NCBI GenBank assembly: GCA_902799905.1
Contig: CADCCB010000010.1
Coordinates: 1-64,000, forward strand
Source: an uncultured Prevotellaceae bacterium
Lineage (GTDB): Bacteria > Bacteroidota > Bacteroidia > Bacteroidales > Bacteroidaceae
Reading direction: 5' to 3'
Length of the DNA: 64,000 nt
Numbering within the stretch: position 1 is the first letter of the stretch; each line of letters begins with the position of its first letter. Positions 52,006-60,888 of this stretch are shown here, in pieces. The position numbers and the translations under genes were made by a program. The notes under the pieces are model-generated. The model searched no databases and was not told the origin of the DNA. It saw nothing but the letters and a program-made list of their open reading frames with translations.

Positions 52006-53520
52006 TTACATTACACCTATTGAACTTAAGATATTGCCTACTGAGGGCGAGATCATATCGCTGAAGAAGAACGGAGCACAACCCAGACCTGCCACACAGA
52101 AGATGAGGCAGATGACGGCAACACGCTCGTCCCAAGTAGCATCGGTGAGTTCCAAGTAGTGCTTGTTCTCCACCTCGCCATAGAGAATCTTGCCGACGAC
52201 ACGCAGGATATAGACTGCGGTGACGACGATAGACATACAGGCGATGATGGTAGCCACCATGCGGAACGACGAGGAGGGATCACCAGCCAGTTCTGGAGCA
52301 CTGAACGAACCCACGAATATGGTCATCTCAGCAATGAAGCCAGAGAAGCCTGGGAGACCGAGGTTGGCCAAACCAGCGATGACATAGCCTACGGCCAGGA
52401 ACGGCATAATCTTCATCAGACCAGCCAACTCGCGGATGTCGCGGGTGTGGGTACGACCGTAGATCATACCGATGAGGGCAAAGAAGAGTGCCGTCATCAG
52501 ACCGTGTGACAGCATCTGCAGGATGGCACCCGTGGCAGCCGTCTGCTGCATCATAAGCAGGGCAAAGAGCACCAGTCCGCAGTGAGACACCGACGAATAG
52601 GCATTGATGTACTTCAGGTCGGTCTGTACGCAGGCAGAGAGGGCACCATAAACCACGGAGATTGTGGTCAGGATGATGAAGATCCACGAGAGGTCTTGTG
52701 CTGCAGAGGGCAGCAGGTACATGGCGATGCGGAAGCAGCCATAGCCTCCCAGTTTCATTAGCACACCAGCATGGAGCATAGACACTGCCGTGGGGGCAGA
52801 GGCATGACCGTCGGGTGACCATGTGTGGAAGGGGAACAGGGCGCCCAGCACACCGAATCCGATGAAGATGAATGGGAAGAACGCATTCTGTATCTCTTCA
52901 GGGATATTGTTCATGGCGGCAATCTCGTTGACGTTCATCGTGGTGTGTCCGCTGAAGTAGTAGATACCCAGGATGCCAAGGATGAGCAGGGCCGAGCCAC
53001 CCATCAGCATCAGGGTGAGTTTCATGGCCGAATACTCCTTGTGACCACTACCCCACACACCGATCAGCAGGTACATGGGAATAAGGGCAACCTCATAGAA
53101 CATGAACATGGTGAACATGTCGGTGCAGATGAAGAAGCCGAACACACCCGTAGAGAGCAGGGTGAACCAGAGGAAATACTCCTTGGTGAGGGGCTTCAGT
53201 TGCCAGGAGGCGAAGGTACCTGTGAACACGATGATGCTCGACAGGAGCAACATGACGATAGAGATACCGTCTACACCGACGCTATAGGCAATATTCAGGG
53301 GCTTGAACCAAGGCATGCTTGCGGTGAGCATCATGCCATTGTCCCACGCCGTAGGATCGTCGTGGTTGGTCACATAATAGTAGCAAAGCCATATTGACAG
53401 GGCCAACAGGCAGGAGGCACCCGTCACCATCACGCCACGCACCTGGTTGAGGTTGCGGGCTATCCACAATCCCAGAAGCATCAGGGCGGGAATCAAAACG
53501 AATAAACTTAATATATTCAT
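52006..53520 (-). CDS. nuoM: Complex I subunit M
   Basis: A 504-residue antiporter-like subunit of the pumping arm. It contains FYEVALIPMYLLIGVWG with the key Glu, the LGALFPFHTWSPDGHASAPT segment and DLKYINAYSSVSHCGLVLF. The length fits the family. An octamer array (53521-53552) separates it from nuoL. Confidence 0.94.
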   Translation of the reverse strand: MNILSLFVLIPALMLLGLWIARNLNQVRGVMVTGASCLLALSIWLCYYYVTNHDDPTAWDNGMMLTASMPWFKPLNIAYSVGVDGISIVMLLLSSIIVFTGTFASWQLKPLTKEYFLWFTLLSTGVFGFFICTDMFTMFMFYEVALIPMYLLIGVWGSGHKEYSAMKLTLMLMGGSALLILGILGIYYFSGHTTMNVNEIAAMNNIPEEIQNAFFPFIFIGFGVLGALFPFHTWSPDGHASAPTAVSMLHAGVLMKLGGYGCFRIAMYLLPSAAQDLSWIFIILTTISVVYGALSACVQTDLKYINAYSSVSHCGLVLFALLMMQQTAATGAILQMLSHGLMTALFFALIGMIYGRTHTRDIRELAGLMKIMPFLAVGYVIAGLANLGLPGFSGFIAEMTIFVGSFSAPELAGDPSSSFRMVATIIACMSIVVTAVYILRVVGKILYGEVENKHYLELTDATWDERVAVICLIFCVAGLGCAPFFFSDMISPSVGNILSSIGVM

Positions 53521-53552
53521 TGTCGTTATTACGTTATATCGTTATTTCGTTA
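53521..53552. repeat. Octamer tandem array (NNTCGTTA-type, x4)
   Basis: Four 8-bp units (TGTCGTTA, TTACGTTA, TATCGTTA, TTTCGTTA) fill the whole gap between nuoM and nuoL. Confidence 0.8.
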
Positions 53553-55550
53553 TTATAAGGCGAGTAACACAAGTGTCAGGGCAACGCTGCCAGTGAGGAA
53601 CCACACGGCATACTTGCGCACATCGCCACTCTGCCAGGCACGCAGCGACTCGCCACCCTCGTTGGCACCCCATGCCATGAAGTTGAACGTGCCGTCAACC
53701 ACGTGACGGTCGAACCAGGCAATGGGCGTAGAGACGCAGGCGAAGATAATCCTATGCGTGACGAACTGCCAGATCTCATCCTGATAGAAACGCTTATAGG
53801 CTGCACGGTGCAACTTCGGGAACGTCTTGTACAGACGGTCGGCGATGGGCTGACTCTCACCACGATAAATAAAGGTGGCAAGCAGGATGCTCACGATAGC
53901 AATAACCGTCGAAGTAGCAGCAATCTGCAGGTTGAAGTGGATGGTGTAGTCGGTACCCTCAGAAGAAACGAAACTGCCGAAACTGCCACCCCAGTCCAGA
54001 AAGCCTGCCAGCGTAGAATAGACACCCACACCCACGGTGATGAGACAGAGCACGATGAGGGGGATAGTCATTGTGAGCGGAGCCTCGTGAGGCGTATGGT
54101 GCTCGTGTGCCTCCTTGTTCTCCGTACCCCAGAAGATGCCGTAATACAGACGGAACATGTAGAAGGCGGTCATGGCGGCAATGCCCGTCATGATCCATCC
54201 TACCACAGGACTGTACTCCATGCAGGCGGTGATAATCTCATCCTTCGAACTGAAGCCCGAGAAGAATGGAATACCAGCGATGGCCAGACAGGAGATAAGG
54301 AACGTGATATGCGTGATAGGCATATACTTGCGCAGACCACCCATCATGGACATCTCGTTGCTGTGGACGGCGTGGATGATACAACCGGCACCAAGGAACA
54401 GACATGCCTTGAACATAGCGTGGGTGAAGAGGTGGAACATACCAGCCATATAACCCAACTGAGCGTGGTTGTCAAGGACGGCACCATGATGACCAGGCAG
54501 GCAAACGCCGAGGGCCACCATCATAAAGGCAATCTGAGAGATAGTGGAGAAGGCCAGCACACGTTTGATGTCGCTCTGGGCACAAGCCACGGCAGCGGCA
54601 TAAAAAGCGGTGAAGACGCCTACCCACACCACGATGCTCATAGCCTGAGGTGCATACTCAATCCAGAGGGGGAACATGCGAGCAATCTGGAAGACACCAG
54701 CCACCACCATCGTAGCAGCATGGATCAGAGCAGATACAGGCGTCGGGCCCTCCATGGCATCGGGCAGCCAGATGTGCAAGGGGAACATGGCACTCTTACC
54801 AGCACCACCAATGAACATCAGCACCAGAGCCGTAGGAATGACCAATGTGCCGAAGCCCAGGGCCTTGTCCATATTGCCGGGGATGAATGCCGTAGCGCCA
54901 GCACCCATGACGAGGTGGTCAGCATCAGCCACGAACGAGAAGTTGAACGAGTCGGTGCAGAAGCCAAAGGTCAGGATACCGATGAGGAAGAACATATCGG
55001 CAAAACGGGTGACGATGAAAGCCTTCTTACTGGCTGCGATGGCAGGCTTCAACGGATAGTAGAAACCGATGAGCAGGTAGGAAGACACACCCACGAGTTC
55101 CCAGAACATGTACATCTGGAAGATGTTGGTGGCCAACACAAGACCCAGCATAGACATCGTGAAGAGGCTCAAGAAAGCGTAGTAGCGCTGGAAGCCCTTC
55201 TCACCGTGCATATAGCCGAAGGAATAGACATGGACCATGAGCGACACCGTGGAGATGACGATGAGCATCATCACCGAGATGGGGTCGAGCAGCACACCCA
55301 TGTCGAAATGCAGGTTGCCCAGGGGCAGCCAAGTGAAGTTGTAAGGCACGATGGTCTTGAAGACACCATCCAGACGGTCGGCCGTGAAGTACTCATAGGC
55401 TGTCCAATACGATAGTATGGTGACCAGTGCCAGCGAGCACGTGCCGATGATACCGGCCGTCTTGTGCTGCATCTTCATGCCTGCCAGTCCTAACACAAGG
55501 AAGGACAAGAGCGGCAGAAGCAGAATCAGAAATGATAATTCGTAGATCAT
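53553..55550 (-). CDS. nuoL: Complex I subunit L
   Basis: A 665-residue distal antiporter-like subunit, longer than M and N because of the C-terminal lateral helix that runs along the membrane arm. FWELVGVSSYLLIGFYYPLK, the SAMFPLHIWLPDAMEGPTPV segment and DIKRVLAFSTISQIAFMMVA mark the two helical bundles. It is 11 nt downstream of nuoK. Confidence 0.95.
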   Translation of the reverse strand: MIYELSFLILLLPLLSFLVLGLAGMKMQHKTAGIIGTCSLALVTILSYWTAYEYFTADRLDGVFKTIVPYNFTWLPLGNLHFDMGVLLDPISVMMLIVISTVSLMVHVYSFGYMHGEKGFQRYYAFLSLFTMSMLGLVLATNIFQMYMFWELVGVSSYLLIGFYYPLKPAIAASKKAFIVTRFADMFFLIGILTFGFCTDSFNFSFVADADHLVMGAGATAFIPGNMDKALGFGTLVIPTALVLMFIGGAGKSAMFPLHIWLPDAMEGPTPVSALIHAATMVVAGVFQIARMFPLWIEYAPQAMSIVVWVGVFTAFYAAAVACAQSDIKRVLAFSTISQIAFMMVALGVCLPGHHGAVLDNHAQLGYMAGMFHLFTHAMFKACLFLGAGCIIHAVHSNEMSMMGGLRKYMPITHITFLISCLAIAGIPFFSGFSSKDEIITACMEYSPVVGWIMTGIAAMTAFYMFRLYYGIFWGTENKEAHEHHTPHEAPLTMTIPLIVLCLITVGVGVYSTLAGFLDWGGSFGSFVSSEGTDYTIHFNLQIAATSTVIAIVSILLATFIYRGESQPIADRLYKTFPKLHRAAYKRFYQDEIWQFVTHRIIFACVSTPIAWFDRHVVDGTFNFMAWGANEGGESLRAWQSGDVRKYAVWFLTGSVALTLVLLAL

Positions 55551-55561
55551 AACGTCGTGTT

Positions 55562-55870
55562 TTATCCTTTCATGTTAGTAATTGCGTCCACCGAATCGCT
55601 CTTGAAGCGACGGAACACATTGATGATAATCGCGATAGCCACCGCACTCTCGGCAGCACTTACACCGATGGAGAAGAGCGTCATGAACATACCCTCCATC
55701 TCACCGGGGAAGAGCAGACGGTTGAAAGCGGCAAAATTAATGTCAACGGCATTCAGTACCAACTCAATGGAGATGAGCATGGCAATGAGGTTGCGACGGG
55801 TGACGAAACCATAGACGCCGATGAAGAACAGTAGTGCACTCAGCACAAAATAACATTCTACAGGTACCAT
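55562..55870 (-). CDS. nuoK: Complex I subunit K
   Basis: A 102-residue three-helix membrane subunit. The conserved intramembrane Glu in LIAMLISIELVLNAVDINF and the second in GVSAAESAVAIAI are present; both are part of the proton path. It lies between nuoJ (3 nt upstream) and nuoL. Confidence 0.94.
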   Translation of the reverse strand: MVPVECYFVLSALLFFIGVYGFVTRRNLIAMLISIELVLNAVDINFAAFNRLLFPGEMEGMFMTLFSIGVSAAESAVAIAIIINVFRRFKSDSVDAITNMKG

Positions 55871-55873
55871 AGT

Positions 55874-56383
55874 TTAATCCTCCTTCTTACGTGAAACAAC
55901 CAATCCGCCGATGATACATGCCAGCAGGAATACCGAGATGAACTCGAACGGCAGAATATACTGATACTTTCCACTGCCAACGAGGGCCTCGCCAATCTTG
56001 TCCATAGGAACCTCCTCGGTCGTAGCGGCCGAGATAAAACTATTCTTCAAGAATACGAAAGCCACCGTAGCCAGTCCGATGACAGAGATAAGCAGTCCTG
56101 AGAGAATGCGTGAGCACTTGATATGCTCAACCATACCCTGAAGGGTCTGCTTGCTGACCAACTGGATGGCGAAGACATAGATCATCGTCACGCCACCGGC
56201 ATAGACGGCAATCTGCGCTGCACCCAGATAGGTGTAGTCGAGCAGGAAGTAAAGACCTGCCACACCAAAGAGCACGAACAACATGAAGGTTGCGGCTCGC
56301 ATGATTCGCTTCGTTGTCACACACAGCAGGGCAGAGCCCAGGATGACAACGGCGAGAATGCAAAATACTACTAAACTAGCCAT
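55874..56383 (-). CDS. nuoJ: Complex I subunit J
   Basis: A 169-residue membrane subunit with five helices. YTYLGAAQIAVYAGGVTMIY contains the pi-bulge helix typical of the family. It is 6 nt after nuoI. Confidence 0.92.
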   Translation of the reverse strand: MASLVVFCILAVVILGSALLCVTTKRIMRAATFMLFVLFGVAGLYFLLDYTYLGAAQIAVYAGGVTMIYVFAIQLVSKQTLQGMVEHIKCSRILSGLLISVIGLATVAFVFLKNSFISAATTEEVPMDKIGEALVGSGKYQYILPFEFISVFLLACIIGGLVVSRKKED

Positions 56384-56389
56384 AGTCGT

Positions 56390-56935
56390 TTACTTCTTTT
56401 TAGTGTTAAACTTACCGACCTGCCAGTCTGCTCCACCCTCCAGGATGTTAGGCAGCGAACCGCCATCATAGACCTCCTTGTCGAGATGAAGCACCAGTTT
56501 CTCACGGTCGAACACAGCGTTCTCGAAGTCGTTTGTAAACTCGATAGCGTCAAAGTTGCAAGCATTGGTACAGAGTTGGCAGAACATACAGTCGCCAAGG
56601 TCGTACTGATAGTCGTCGAGCACCTTTTTCTTCTTGCCCGTCTCAGGATCTTCGGCCATGTGGGCAGTAATCTTGATAGTGCCATTGGGACAAGCCTTCT
56701 CGCAAAGCGTGCAGGCCGTGCACTTATAGGCACCATCCTCGTTGCGCTTGAAGACCAGACGGCCACGATGACGCTTTGCCACGTGGAGGGTGGTCTTGCG
56801 GTTCTCTGGGTACTGCTCTGTTGACTTGTTGGTCCAGTAGTCCTTGGCGTATTCCGTCAGAGTGACCTTCATACCGGTTGCCAACGTCATGATGCCGTGC
56901 CCGATTTCTCCGAAATATGATTTTTCTTTTTCCAT
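56390..56935 (-). CDS. nuoI: Complex I subunit I (two 4Fe-4S clusters)
   Basis: A 181-residue hydrophilic subunit that carries clusters N6a and N6b. Two CxxCxxCxxxC motifs are visible: Cys72, 75, 78, 82 and Cys116, 119, 122, 126. It passes electrons towards NuoB and the quinone site. It is 20 nt after nuoH. Confidence 0.95.
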   Translation of the reverse strand: MEKEKSYFGEIGHGIMTLATGMKVTLTEYAKDYWTNKSTEQYPENRKTTLHVAKRHRGRLVFKRNEDGAYKCTACTLCEKACPNGTIKITAHMAEDPETGKKKKVLDDYQYDLGDCMFCQLCTNACNFDAIEFTNDFENAVFDREKLVLHLDKEVYDGGSLPNILEGGADWQVGKFNTKKK

Positions 56936-56955
56936 TTCTATATATTTAAATAGGT

Positions 56956-58068
56956 TTAGAGGGCAGCGGGCTCAAAGAACCAACCGAAAGCCACCACAGC
57001 CGTCATCAGCACAAGGTTGATGAGCGCCAGCGGCATGAGGTACTTCCACTCCAGTTTCAGAATCTGGTCGATACGCAAACGGGGGAATGTCCACTTGATC
57101 CACATGAGCAGCCAAACCAGCAGGAAGGCCTTACCCATGAACCACACAATGCCAGGAATATAGTCCATCACGTTGTTGAAGGCATCGAGGCCTGCAATGT
57201 GCAGAGGCATCCATCCTCCCAGGAACACCGTGGCAGCAATGCCAGCGATGATGAAGAGGTTGAGGAACTCAGCCAGATAGAAGAAGCCGAAGCCCATACC
57301 TGAATACTCAGTGTGATGACCGGCTGTCAACTCACTCTCGGCTTCTGCCATATCGAACGGGCCACGGTTGGCCTCGGCATTACCAGCCACCAGGAACACC
57401 AGGAAGGCGATGATGGCGGGAATGGCGGCTACGCCATTGAAGATGAGCCACGAACCGCGTTGGAACTCTACGATACCGCTTACCTGCATGGTACCCGTCA
57501 GGATGACGGCTGTAATCAGGCAGAGACAGAGCGACATCTCATAGGAAATCATCTGCACAGCGGCACGCATGGCCGACACCACAGAGTACTTGTTGTTAGA
57601 GCCCCATCCGGCAAGGAAGATACCTACCACACCTATCGAAGAGATGGCGGTGAGCAGGAACACGCCGACATTGAAGTCGAGGATGTGTGCACCGCGGTTC
57701 CAGGGCAGGAAGGCAAAAGCACCAACCGAACCGATGATGACCAGGAAAGGAGCCACGATATAGAGCAGTTTGTCGGCCTTGTCGACGAAGAATATCTCCT
57801 TGATGAGCATCTTCAGCACGTCGGCCATCACCTGCAGCAAACCCCAGGGACCTACACGAACCGGGCCTATACGGCACTGGAAGTAGGCACAGACCTTGCG
57901 CTCCATGAAAATCAGAATCATGGCGATGACAGAATAGGCACCGAGGATGACTGACCCTACGAGCACGCACTCTATCAGTATCGCCCACATCTCACCCAGT
58001 CCTATCGTCTGTGTAAGCAGCGCGTGGAACCAGGCGGTCACTTGTGAAAAATCAAATATATGTTCCAT
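56956..58068 (-). CDS. nuoH: Complex I subunit H
   Basis: A 370-residue membrane subunit that forms the quinone chamber with NuoB and NuoCD. About eight helices, the FQCRIGPVRVGPWGLLQVMAD segment, NRGPFDMAEAESELTAGHHT with its acidic loop, and KWTFPRLRIDQIL are all present. Confidence 0.95.
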   Translation of the reverse strand: MEHIFDFSQVTAWFHALLTQTIGLGEMWAILIECVLVGSVILGAYSVIAMILIFMERKVCAYFQCRIGPVRVGPWGLLQVMADVLKMLIKEIFFVDKADKLLYIVAPFLVIIGSVGAFAFLPWNRGAHILDFNVGVFLLTAISSIGVVGIFLAGWGSNNKYSVVSAMRAAVQMISYEMSLCLCLITAVILTGTMQVSGIVEFQRGSWLIFNGVAAIPAIIAFLVFLVAGNAEANRGPFDMAEAESELTAGHHTEYSGMGFGFFYLAEFLNLFIIAGIAATVFLGGWMPLHIAGLDAFNNVMDYIPGIVWFMGKAFLLVWLLMWIKWTFPRLRIDQILKLEWKYLMPLALINLVLMTAVVAFGWFFEPAAL

Positions 58069-58077
58069 ACCTTATTA

Positions 58078-59688
58078 TTATCTGTCAATGTCGGGTATAA
58101 CAATATCGATAGCGGCACCGGTGGTCACCAGGTCGGCAATCTTCTGGCCGCGCAGCATCGGGTCGAGGGCACCCACCAGCGAAAGTCCCATGGGGCGCAT
58201 CTTCATGCGGTAGGGACTCTTGTCGCCATTCGAGTCGAGATAGACGCCAAACTCACCGGCTGATCCCTCTACAGAATAGTACCACTGTCCTTCGGGCACC
58301 TTGATGATGGGCTTCTGCTTCACATAGAAGTCGCCTTCGGGGATGTTGTCGATGAGTTGCTCGATAATGTTCAGGCTTTGATACATCTCGTTGATGTGGA
58401 TCAGATAACGACCCATAGAGTCGCATGACGTCTCGGTGCACTGCTCCCACTCCACCTTGTCGTACATATCGTAGGGATGATTCTTGCGCACATCGTTCTT
58501 CCAGCCCGAAGCACGTCCGGCAGGACCAGTCACACCATAGTTGATACAATCTTCGAGTGACATTGGACCGACATTCTCTAAACGATTGTGAGTGATGACG
58601 TTATCACCAAAGACGTCCATGTATTCTTTAATCATTGGACGGAGGTACTTCACCAAATCCTTACAGTTCTTGACGAAGTTAGGATCGATGTCGTCCTGCA
58701 AGCCGCCGATGCGGTAGTAGTTCTGTATCAGACGTCCGCCGGTGGTCTCTTCCATCACGTTGAGCACGTGCTCACGGTCACGCATACCATAGAGGAATGC
58801 TGTCAGGGCACCCAAGTCCTGAGCGCAGCACGAGGTGAACAGCAGGTGGCTGTCCAGACGTTGCAACTCATCCATGATGGTACGCACATACTTGATGCGG
58901 TCGGTGAGTTCAACCTCCATAGCCTCCTCAATGACACCTACCAGCGCATGACGCTGCTGCATGGCACAGAGATAGTTCAGACGATCGGTCAGAGCCAGTG
59001 TCTGCGGATAGGTCATAGACTCCCACATCTTCTCGATGCCACGATGAATATAGCCAAGGTGCGGATAGATGCGCTTAACCGTCTCACCGTTCAACACGGT
59101 CTGCAAGCGGAGCACACCGTGGGTGGAAGGATGCTGAGGACCGATGTTCACCACATAGTCATCGGAAGTAAAGAGGCTGTTGCGCTTTGACTGCAGGTCG
59201 CCGTTATTGTCGATGAAATACTCCAGACCATAGTCGGGCTCCACATCGTCGTCGAGGGTGTATTCATCGGAAGCCTTAAAGTCCTTACGCAGGGGATAGC
59301 CCTTGAAGTCGTTGCGCAGGAACAGACGGCGCATATCGGGATGTCCCAGGAATACGATACCCAGGAAATCGTAGACCTCACGCTCCAGCAGATCGGCACC
59401 TTTCCAGATGCTGACAACTGAAGGGATATAGGCCATTACATGACCGTCGGTGTCACCTGTGCCGTTTGATGCCATTCCGTCACCACAAACCTTGGTGCGA
59501 GCCAGCATCTTCACGCTGCAGCGCTCGTGGTTCTCTGTATTCTCAAGAATATATACACAACCTAAGCCTTCTTCACCGAAGTCCTCACCTACTATAGTCA
59601 CCAGGAAGTCGAAATGCTTCTTGTTCTTCAGGTTCGCCATCTCCGGTGCGAACTTGTCAAAATCAAATACAAGATGATTTAGTTTCAT
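58078..59688 (-). CDS. nuoCD: Complex I fused subunit C/D
   Basis: A 536-residue fusion. The NuoC-like part covers about 1-140 (IWKGADLLEREVYDFLGIVF) and the NuoD-like part about 150-536 (NIGPQHPSTHGVLRLQTVLN, ending with RGQKIADLVTTGAAIDIVIPDIDR in part). The quinone-site His and the ETTGGRLIQNYYRIGG motif are visible. It overlaps nuoB by 4 nt (58078-59688 versus 59685). Fused CD is known in other bacteria. Confidence 0.95.
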   Translation of the reverse strand: MKLNHLVFDFDKFAPEMANLKNKKHFDFLVTIVGEDFGEEGLGCVYILENTENHERCSVKMLARTKVCGDGMASNGTGDTDGHVMAYIPSVVSIWKGADLLEREVYDFLGIVFLGHPDMRRLFLRNDFKGYPLRKDFKASDEYTLDDDVEPDYGLEYFIDNNGDLQSKRNSLFTSDDYVVNIGPQHPSTHGVLRLQTVLNGETVKRIYPHLGYIHRGIEKMWESMTYPQTLALTDRLNYLCAMQQRHALVGVIEEAMEVELTDRIKYVRTIMDELQRLDSHLLFTSCCAQDLGALTAFLYGMRDREHVLNVMEETTGGRLIQNYYRIGGLQDDIDPNFVKNCKDLVKYLRPMIKEYMDVFGDNVITHNRLENVGPMSLEDCINYGVTGPAGRASGWKNDVRKNHPYDMYDKVEWEQCTETSCDSMGRYLIHINEMYQSLNIIEQLIDNIPEGDFYVKQKPIIKVPEGQWYYSVEGSAGEFGVYLDSNGDKSPYRMKMRPMGLSLVGALDPMLRGQKIADLVTTGAAIDIVIPDIDR

Positions 59689-60389
59689 GCCTGCTCCTCC
59701 TGTTCTTTTTTAAGGGTTTCAGTAAATTCCTCAGGCACCTCGGTCACCACGATGGGCTTCTTGCCACCGCGGCCATAAGTCAGTTCCTCATTGGAAACGC
59801 CAAGGGCAGCCTCCTCGCGGGTCTGCTTATGGTTGGCACCACCGAAGAATTTTTCAATTTTCACCTTGCGCTGCAACTGCATCATACCGTAGAGGATAGC
59901 CTCCGGACGGGGAGGGCAACCTGGGATAAACACATCGACAGGAACGATTTCCTCGATGCCCTTCACCACGTGGTAACTCTGTTTGAAGGGACCACCGCTG
60001 ATAGCGCATCCGCCAACGGCAACAACATACTTAGGCTCTGCCATCTCGTCATACAGACGTTTTAGGGCGGGAGCCATCTTGTGGGTGATTGTTCCAGCAC
60101 ACATGATCAGGTCGGCCTGACGGGGAGAGTTACGCGTCACCTCGAAGCCGAAGCGCGAGAAGTCGTAACGGGCGCATCCACAGGCCATGAACTCAATACC
60201 ACAGCAACTGGTAGCAAAGGTCAGCGACCAGAGCGAGTTGCTACGTCCCCAGTTGATGAGAGAGTCCAGATTGCCAGTCACCACGTTGACACCACCCTCA
60301 TGGAGTTCGTCAACAATTTTCTCCAACGACTCGTTATCTTTGAACTCGTCGTAAGGCAAGGCCTTGATTTTCGGTTTTCTTACTTCCAT
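59685..60389 (-). CDS. nuoB: Complex I subunit B (cluster N2)
   Basis: A 234-residue hydrophilic subunit holding the terminal 4Fe-4S cluster N2. Ligands are Cys62, Cys63, Cys128 and Cys158 (ATSCCGIEF, VGGCAIS, IPGCPPRP). The C-terminus has about 60 residues beyond the usual core, rich in Lys and Glu. ATG at 60389 is chosen (MEVRKPKIK); longer frames run through nuoA. It overlaps nuoA by 10 nt. Confidence 0.94.
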   Translation of the reverse strand: MEVRKPKIKALPYDEFKDNESLEKIVDELHEGGVNVVTGNLDSLINWGRSNSLWSLTFATSCCGIEFMACGCARYDFSRFGFEVTRNSPRQADLIMCAGTITHKMAPALKRLYDEMAEPKYVVAVGGCAISGGPFKQSYHVVKGIEEIVPVDVFIPGCPPRPEAILYGMMQLQRKVKIEKFFGGANHKQTREEAALGVSNEELTYGRGGKKPIVVTEVPEEFTETLKKEQEEQA

Positions 60390-60730
60390 TCCAGTGCTCC
60401 TTTCCGCCAGGCGTAGGCCAAGCCAAATACTAATACAACAAGGAAGAATCCGATCGACAGAAGAGCCATCGAACCGAACTGCTTCACAACTACTGCCCAT
60501 GGATAGAGAAACACCGTCTCTACATCAAACATGAGGAAGAGGATGGCAAACAAATAATAGCCCACGTTGATAGGTATCCAACTGGAGCCGTGCGTAGGAA
60601 TACCGCATTCAAACGGTTCTCCCTTGATCTTGTTGTAAGAACGCGGGCCCAACAGTTTTGCCATCACGTAGGCTGATGCCACCAGTGTAATAGCCGTCAC
60701 AAGGACGGTAATTAACATTGTGAAATTCAT
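60380..60730 (-). CDS. nuoA: Complex I subunit A
   Basis: A 116-residue three-helix membrane subunit. PFECGIPTHGSSWIPINVGYY, with the family Cys, and FLMFDVETVFLYPWAV are present. It is the first gene of the nuo operon, with a promoter at 60778-60785. Confidence 0.94.
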   Translation of the reverse strand: MNFTMLITVLVTAITLVASAYVMAKLLGPRSYNKIKGEPFECGIPTHGSSWIPINVGYYLFAILFLMFDVETVFLYPWAVVVKQFGSMALLSIGFFLVVLVFGLAYAWRKGALEWK

Positions 60731-60777
60731 AAAACTATTTTTGTTATAACAATATTGTTCGCTTTTCTTAGCGGCTG

Positions 60778-60785
60778 CAAAGTTA
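60778..60785 (-). promoter_or_regulatory. -7 promoter box (TAACTTTG) of the nuo operon
   Basis: The box matches TAnnTTTG on the minus strand, 47 nt before the nuoA ATG. It is divergent from the receptor promoter at 60848. Confidence 0.65.
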
Positions 60786-60847
60786 CTAAAAAAAACAGAA
60801 GTAACGAAAGAAAATGCGTTTTATTTTCTTATTTATGGAAAAATGAT

Positions 60848-60855
60848 TACCTTTG
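60848..60855 (+). promoter_or_regulatory. -7 promoter box (TACCTTTG) of the TonB receptor gene
   Basis: The box matches TAnnTTTG and ends 33 nt before the ATG at 60889. No cobalamin riboswitch fits in the short leader. Confidence 0.65.
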
Positions 60856-60888
60856 TCAGCGTTTTCAGATTTTACACACACAACAGTC

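Noticed and set aside
53703-55415. Long plus-strand open frame antisense to nuoL (570 codons)
   Set aside because: Low-complexity His/Glu/Asp-rich translation typical of the reverse of a membrane-protein gene, with no motif; nuoL on the other strand is unambiguous.
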